Positions 16,348 to 20,081 of a stretch of DNA of 20,081 nt are shown here, in pieces (position 1 is the first letter of the stretch; every line of letters starts with the position of its first letter). The notes under the pieces were generated by a model. That model did not search any database and was not told the DNA's origin. It saw nothing but the letters and a program-made list of their open reading frames with translations. The stretch is from CAYVFC01 sp964450715 (GTDB lineage Bacteria > Myxococcota_A > Polyangia > Polyangiales > JAFGIB01). The position numbers were made by a program, and so were the translations under genes. The stretch covers positions 1 to 20,081 of the forward strand of contig CAYVFC010000144.1 in NCBI GenBank assembly GCA_964450715.1, read 5' to 3'.

Positions 16348-16557
16348 ATGAAGAAAGGCATTCATCCAGAAAGCAAGCAAGCCACCATCAGCTGCGCCTG
16401 CGGAGCCGTTGTCAATACCCGTTCCACGGCTGGCTCGTACACCGTGGACGTGTGCTCCGAGTGCCACCCCTTTTTCACCGGTAAGCAGAAGCTCGTGGAC
16501 ACGGCCGGCCGTATCGAGCGCTTCAACCGCAAGTACGGCAAGGCCAAGGCGAAGTAG
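16348..16557 (+). CDS. rpmE: 50S ribosomal protein L31, zinc type
   Basis: The 69-residue product is L31, which bridges the subunits. MKKGIHPESKQ is the family start, with an AGGA Shine-Dalgarno nine bases ahead. Cys16, Cys18, Cys36 and Cys39 form the zinc site of the C+ form, and SECHPFFTGKQKLVDTAGRI is diagnostic. The frame is open upstream, but that part is repeat-derived. The stop is three bases before the prfA start, a linkage of rpmE and prfA seen in many bacteria. Confidence 0.96.
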   Translation: MKKGIHPESKQATISCACGAVVNTRSTAGSYTVDVCSECHPFFTGKQKLVDTAGRIERFNRKYGKAKAK

Positions 16558-16560
16558 GGG

Positions 16561-17664
16561 TTGTTACCCTTACAGAAGCTAGAGGCCTTGCGCGCACGCC
16601 AGCAAGAGCTCGACAGCCAGCTGTGCGAGCCCGAGGTGCTCAAGGACGCGCAGCGGTACACAGCGGTCTCCAAGGAGCGCGCCGAGATCGCGCCCGTGGT
16701 GAGCGCCTATCTCAAGTACGTGAAGATCCAGAAGCAGATCGAGGACGACAAGCAGGCCATGCAGGACCCGGAGCTCAGGGAGCTGGTCACGGCCGAGCTT
16801 CCTGAGCTGGAAGAGCAGCTCGAAGCCCTGGAGGCCGAGATCAACCTGCTGCTGGTTCCCACCGACCCGAACGACGCGCGAAACACCCTACTGGAGATCC
16901 GGGGCGGAACGGGCGGCGAGGAGGCGGCCCTGTTCGTGGCCGACCTGTTCCGCATGTATACGCGCTACGCCGAACGCAAGGGCTGGAAGATCGAAGCGCT
17001 CTCCTCCAGCCGGGCCGAGGCCGGGGGCTTGAAAGAGGTAATCGCCCTGGTCACGGGCGAGAGGGTCTACTCGCAGTTGCGATTCGAGGGCGGGGTTCAC
17101 CGCGTGCAGCGCGTTCCGGTAACCGAAGCTCAGGGCCGGGTACACACCTCCACGGCCACGGTGGCCGTGCTTCCGGAGGCCGAAGACGTGGAGGTGCAGA
17201 TCAACGACGCCGACCTGCAGATCTCGGTAGCCGCGGCCAGCGGGCATGGCGGTCAGGGTGTGAACACGACCAACTCGGCTGTACAACTATTGCATAAACC
17301 GACCGGCATCATCGTTAAGTGCCAGGACGAGCGCTCCCAGATCAAGAACAAGGCCAGGGCCATGAAGGTGCTGAAATCGCGTCTGCTGGAAATGGAGCAG
17401 CGCGCGCAGCACGAGCAAGTAGCCGAGGAGCGTCGCGGCATGGTGGGAACAGGCGAGCGAGCCGAAAAAATTCGCACCTACAACGTGCCCCAGAACCGGG
17501 TCACCGACCACAGGCTGGGGCTGACCCTGTACAAGCTCGACGCGATCATGGATGGGGATCTGGACGAAGTGGTGGTCGCGCTGCGCAACGACCACCAGGC
17601 TTCGTTGCTTCAAAAGCAAGGCGAAACCGAGGAGGGGGAGCAGCCGCAGCAGCCGCAAAAATAA
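16561..17664 (+). CDS. prfA: Peptide chain release factor 1
   Basis: The 367-residue product is RF1, which ends translation at UAA and UAG. The PVT codon-recognition triplet is at residues 186-188 (RVPVTEAQGRVHTS) and the catalytic GGQ at 230-232 (SGHGGQGVNTTNSAVQ). An acidic N-terminal coiled region (residues 1-100) and GGTGGEEAALF precede them. The start must be after the in-frame TAG of rpmE; TTG at 16561 gives a normal-length protein, and there is no ATG in frame until well inside. AGGGG lies right against it, closer than ideal. prmC, often the next gene, is absent. Confidence 0.95.
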   Translation: MLPLQKLEALRARQQELDSQLCEPEVLKDAQRYTAVSKERAEIAPVVSAYLKYVKIQKQIEDDKQAMQDPELRELVTAELPELEEQLEALEAEINLLLVPTDPNDARNTLLEIRGGTGGEEAALFVADLFRMYTRYAERKGWKIEALSSSRAEAGGLKEVIALVTGERVYSQLRFEGGVHRVQRVPVTEAQGRVHTSTATVAVLPEAEDVEVQINDADLQISVAAASGHGGQGVNTTNSAVQLLHKPTGIIVKCQDERSQIKNKARAMKVLKSRLLEMEQRAQHEQVAEERRGMVGTGERAEKIRTYNVPQNRVTDHRLGLTLYKLDAIMDGDLDEVVVALRNDHQASLLQKQGETEEGEQPQQPQK

Positions 17665-17683
17665 GGCATTTCCGAAAAATTTA

Positions 17684-17765
17684 GCAACCGGTAGCAAAAG
17701 CGGCCGATGATAATGGGAGAGGCCCGGGTAGTACTGCTCCGGGCTGCATAGGTTGCCTTACCCGG
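17684..17765 (+). promoter_or_regulatory. Possible structured leader with alternative hairpins
   Basis: In the 127-base gap after prfA, GCAACC (17684-17689) can pair with GGTTGC (17751-17756), enclosing a hairpin GCCCGG/CCGGGC (17722-17727 and 17739-17744). A competing pairing, CCGGGTA (17724-17730) with TACCCGG (17759-17765), uses the same 5' strand. The pairs are exact but short. I do not recognise a known riboswitch, and no T-run follows. Confidence 0.3.
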
Positions 17766-17791
17766 ATGGCTGAGCTACTGACGAGAACGAG

Positions 17792-18169
17792 ATGAGCAAC
17801 CCGATAAAACCGCCCTCTTCCGACCTTCCCCTGCAGCAGATCGACGAGCTCTCAAGCGGCGCTGGCGTGGAAAAGCCGTCTGCCGCCGTTCCAGAGGCGC
17901 TTGAGGCGCAGCCCGATTCCGTGCAACAAGTGGCAGGCGCCGCCGACAGTGCCGACCCGGTACGGGTCATCGCCGAAGCGCTCAGGTCGGGCGAGATCAA
18001 CCCGGACAGGGCGGTACAGATGCTGGTCGAGCGCGCGCTCGACTCGGCACCGCTAGCCGCGCTCGACGAGCAGGGGCGCCAACAGGTCGAGGGGCTCTTG
18101 CGTGCGGCGTTGCTGGACGACCCCACACTGGCGGCGATCGTCAAGGATCTAGAGCACCGATCGGGTTGA
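17792..18169 (+). CDS. Hypothetical small acidic protein
   Basis: The 125-residue product is not recognised. The first 50 or so residues are polar, with Pro, Ser and Ala (SNPIKPPSSDLPLQQIDELS), and look disordered. From about residue 57 a helical part follows, with RVIAEALRSGEINPDRAVQM, VERALDSAPLAALDEQGRQQ and LLRAALLDDPTLAAIVKDLE. It has no signal peptide or membrane segment, so it is probably cytosolic. The repeated short helices with acidic faces suggest a binding or regulatory protein. It starts at an ATG with a weak Shine-Dalgarno (ACGAG) and lies seven bases before the next gene. Confidence 0.6.
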   Translation: MSNPIKPPSSDLPLQQIDELSSGAGVEKPSAAVPEALEAQPDSVQQVAGAADSADPVRVIAEALRSGEINPDRAVQMLVERALDSAPLAALDEQGRQQVEGLLRAALLDDPTLAAIVKDLEHRSG

Positions 18170-18176
18170 AGACGCC

Positions 18177-19424
18177 ATGATTTCGCGGTCTAGAGGGGCC
18201 ATCTGCGGCGTTGGACCTCCTCGAAAGGCCCCTACCCGTTCTAGTCGGTCCGCCTTGCACGCGACCTGGTGGCGCGGCGCGAGGCTCGGTCCGTTATTGG
18301 CGAGCGCGGCGCTGTTGCTGACCCGGTGTGGCGAGACCCCGGCATCCGACGCGGATGGCCGCGAAGCGATGGCAGCACCGCCGCCGCTGGAGCTGACCGA
18401 CAACGCGAACAAACCGATCTCGTCAGACGAGCCAAACCCGCCCGCAACCCCGGCTGCGACTGTGACCGCAACCCGAAGCGAGCCCGGCGCAAAGCGCGTA
18501 TCCGAGAGCGGCGACGTCCCGGCCGAGCCTCTGCCCGCGGGTCAAGTCCAGATCCGGCGTCTGGTCTACCGCGTCGCCTTTGTCGTGCCCCAACCCTTCC
18601 GCGACCGCCGCGCCGTGCTCGCGCCCGTTGCCGGCGAGCTGGTACTGGACGTATCAGACCGTTGGGTCGAGGGCCGTTTCAGCGGCCCGGCCTGGCCGGT
18701 GCCCGAGGGCGCGATCGCGCTGGTCTATCGCGATCGCCCGGGCGCGATCGTGTACGACGGAACCGGCAAGCAAGAGCTGGGACCCGGCCGGCTCGCTTCC
18801 TGGTTCGAGGGACGCTCGACCGGCAGCTCGAAGACCTTTCTCAGCGTGCGCCGCGAGTACGGGCATAACCGGACCACCAGCGGTCCGGGCGAGCTCGTCT
18901 GCACCTTCCTGGCCGAGTGGTCGGCCGGGGAGCGCGACGATATCATGCGCCGCTGCAGCGGTAACGTGCTTCCGCCCGGATTTCGCCTGGGTCCCTGGCG
19001 TTCGGAGCTGACCGCGGTGGTTCCGCTAAAGGCCCCCGAGCCCGAAGCAGCCTGGAAGCAACGCCCGCGCGGATTCGCAGTAGCGGGTCCGCGTAACCGT
19101 CAACTCATGGATCCGGCCGAGATCGCCGCCTTTTTACCCGGGCGCAGGTCCCGCGCGCGCTCGGTGCAACGGCCGGGTGCCCAATTGCGATTCGCCAATA
19201 ATCTGAACACCAGTGTCATGGTCATCGTGAACGGCGCGACTCTGGGCTGGGTAGGCGCTGGCGGCGAGCTGCTTTTCCAAGGGTTTGTCCCCGACCGATA
19301 CCGGGTAGGCGCCGTACGGCCGCTCGGCCGGCTCTGCCATGGGCCGCGCCTGCTGACGCTGCCGGGCGAGATCGCTCTGGGCAAAGCGAGAGGGGAGCAG
19401 GCGGCCGAAGGCGCGCTCGAATAG
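18177..19424 (+). CDS. Putative exported or lipoprotein-like protein, start uncertain
   Basis: The frame encodes 415 residues from ATG 18177. Residues 1-26 overlap a decayed repeat and are probably not protein-coding by descent. TTG 18255 would give LHATWWRGARLGPLLASAAL as a signal peptide, ending LLLTRC at residue 51 of the long form; the Arg before Cys fits a lipobox poorly. A Pro/Ala/Glu-rich linker follows (to about 120), then a beta-rich region with RRLVYRVAFVVPQPFRDRRA. The C-terminal part, FANNLNTSVMVIVNGATLGW and GFVPDRYRVGAVRPLG, resembles PEGA-like surface domains of Myxococcota. The function is unknown. Confidence 0.6.
   Translation: MISRSRGAICGVGPPRKAPTRSSRSALHATWWRGARLGPLLASAALLLTRCGETPASDADGREAMAAPPPLELTDNANKPISSDEPNPPATPAATVTATRSEPGAKRVSESGDVPAEPLPAGQVQIRRLVYRVAFVVPQPFRDRRAVLAPVAGELVLDVSDRWVEGRFSGPAWPVPEGAIALVYRDRPGAIVYDGTGKQELGPGRLASWFEGRSTGSSKTFLSVRREYGHNRTTSGPGELVCTFLAEWSAGERDDIMRRCSGNVLPPGFRLGPWRSELTAVVPLKAPEPEAAWKQRPRGFAVAGPRNRQLMDPAEIAAFLPGRRSRARSVQRPGAQLRFANNLNTSVMVIVNGATLGWVGAGGELLFQGFVPDRYRVGAVRPLGRLCHGPRLLTLPGEIALGKARGEQAAEGALE
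18196..18295 (+). repeat. Degenerate copy of the MITE-like core
   Basis: CATCTGCGGCGTTGGACCTC followed by CTCGAAAGGCCCC matches, with scattered changes, the core of the element at 16083-16244 (CATCTGCTGCGTCGTTCCTC, then CTCGAAATAGCCCC). Both end in GCTCGGTCCG. The similarity is also visible in translation: IC-V-PPR-PT-RSS on this strand in both. No intact terminal repeats are seen here. It covers the first codons of the gene starting at 18177. Confidence 0.55.
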
Positions 19425-19506
19425 AAGCCTTCTTATGGTAAGCGTTCAGGCCTTGGGCGGCGCGGCGGCCCAGGCGCCCGAAAAAGCGCGGCGCCCAGCC
19501 GGGCCG

Positions 19507-19655
19507 GTGAGGATTGTACTCACGTACCTGACGTTTGTCGGTGGATTCGTGCGAAGCGGAGGGGACGACAGTCCGCGGAGCTGCACGAATCCAGCGGCAA
19601 TACACAGGGGCCGCAGGCCCCGAGTACACCGGCCCGAGGACGAAAGCCGGTTTTT
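19507..19655 (+). ncRNA. Chain of hairpins ending in a terminator; possible small RNA or 3' UTR
   Basis: This stretch contains several exact hairpins: GTGAG/CTCAC (from 19507), then the long one GGATTCGTGC (19543-19552) with GCACGAATCC (19583-19592), which encloses GCGGA/TCCGC (19556-19560 and 19572-19576), then GGGGCC/GGCCCC (19607-19612 and 19616-19621), then the terminator. It could be the 3' UTR of the upstream gene or a separate RNA. No promoter was recognised and no coding sequence is convincing between 19425 and 19708. Confidence 0.35.
19628..19655 (+). terminator. Rho-independent terminator
   Basis: ACCGGC (19628-19633) pairs with GCCGGT (19646-19651) and a run of five T (19651-19655) follows directly. 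The loop is CCGAGGACGAAA. It lies about 200 bases after the lipoprotein-like gene and probably ends that transcript. Confidence 0.7.
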
Positions 19656-19708
19656 CGGGATGCATTGGCCGCCGTCGTTTCAGATACCGACTACCCCCCT
19701 GAACGGTT

Positions 19709-20081
19709 GTGTGCCGCGAAATCGTGGCTGCTCAGTGAAAGGAGAAGGACGCTCCAATCGATGTCCAAACCCTTGATAAGAGGTGAAAGGCCCACCCGCG
19801 CGGTCCCACTGGCCGTGCGGAAGTCTCCGTCTGCTCTGTGGCAGGTAACGGGCCATAGGGAGAGAACCAGATCTGCTCCGCGAGGAGTAGGGACGAAGTG
19901 GTCCGACGGAGACAAGCTCTTTAGGTCTCGGCTGGTGGCCGTCCGGTGCAGCGCACCCGTCCAACTGTTGCGGGTCGCGTGGGGGCAAAAGCCCTCGCTG
20001 TCGAAATGTACGTGGGTAAGTTCGGCGTAACCGTTCACGGGGGTTGTTGAACGGCTGATCTGCGCGTGGGACTGGGAGGTC
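19709..20081 (+). mobile_element. Probable 5' part of a group II intron (runs off the window)
   Basis: GTGTGCCG at 19709 matches the GUGYG start of group II introns. The nine bases just upstream, TGAACGGTT (19700-19708), are exactly complementary to AACCGTTCA at 20029-20037, as an IBS1/EBS1 pair would be. The sequence between is packed with hairpins, including CTGCTCC-GCGA-GGAGTAG with a GNRA loop (about 19874-19891), GAGAC/GTCTC, GGTGC/GCACC and GGGGGC-AAAA-GCCCTC. A caveat is that CCGTTCA (20031-20037) can also pair locally with TGAACGG (20048-20054). No reverse transcriptase is visible, but one would be expected beyond the window. No protein gene is supported here. Confidence 0.5.

Noticed and set aside
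15844..16467. Minus-strand open frame of 207 residues through the repeat region
   Set aside because: It crosses the MITE, the REP palindrome and two real genes in the wrong frame.
17684..17765. Possible cyclic-di-GMP (GEMM) riboswitch
   Set aside because: Some short strings resemble it (GGTTGCC, GATGG), but the required P2 hairpin with its tetraloop is absent.
19435..20038. Protein-coding frames at the right end
   Set aside because: All frames are short, of low plausibility and cross hairpins and the terminator; no start has a good ribosome site.

Overview
The window is GC-rich bacterial DNA dominated by a long, tightly packed S10-spc-alpha ribosomal superoperon on the + strand. Gene content suggests a member of the Myxococcota or another former deltaproteobacterial lineage: tuf followed directly by rpsJ, zinc-type S14, S4, L36 and L31, adk after secY, extended ribosomal proteins, and a lipoprotein-like gene of a style common in that group. 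This placement is inferred from gene style, not from a search.

Layout. Positions 1-14187: 3' end of tuf, then rpsJ-rplD-rplW-rplB-rpsS-rplV-rpsC-rplP-rpmC-rpsQ-rplN-rplX-rplE-rpsZ-rpsH-rplF-rplR-rpsE-rpmD-rplO-secY-adk-rpmJ-rpsM-rpsK-rpsD-rpoA-rplQ. Most genes are separated by a few bases or overlap (ATGA, TGATG). rplC, normally between rpsJ and rplD, is absent, as are map and infA between adk and rpmJ. L18 carries a charged low-complexity insertion and L15 a long C-terminal tail.

Positions 14188-14613: a convergent intergenic region made of REP-like repeats, with two perfect 69-bp direct copies followed by two inverted 30-bp copies. Positions 14614-15977: a minus-strand pair, acylphosphatase and a HEAT/TPR-like exported protein, probably coupled through a GTGA overlap. 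Positions 15978-16347: a divergent intergenic region holding a second REP-type palindrome and a clear 162-bp MITE-like element with 18-bp perfect terminal inverted repeats and a 6-bp target duplication.

Positions 16348-19424: rpmE, prfA (TTG start), a small unrecognised acidic protein preceded by a possible structured leader, and a putative exported or lipoprotein gene whose first codons appear to come from a decayed copy of the same MITE core. Positions 19425-20081: no convincing protein gene. This end holds a run of hairpins finishing in a terminator, then a large structured stretch that looks like the 5' part of a group II intron: it starts GTGTG, and the nine bases just upstream match a complementary site 320 bases inside.

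The first 14 kb make the ribosome core, the Sec channel, adenylate kinase and RNA polymerase alpha together. The last 6 kb are a translation-related remnant (L31, RF1) among repeats and mobile sequence.
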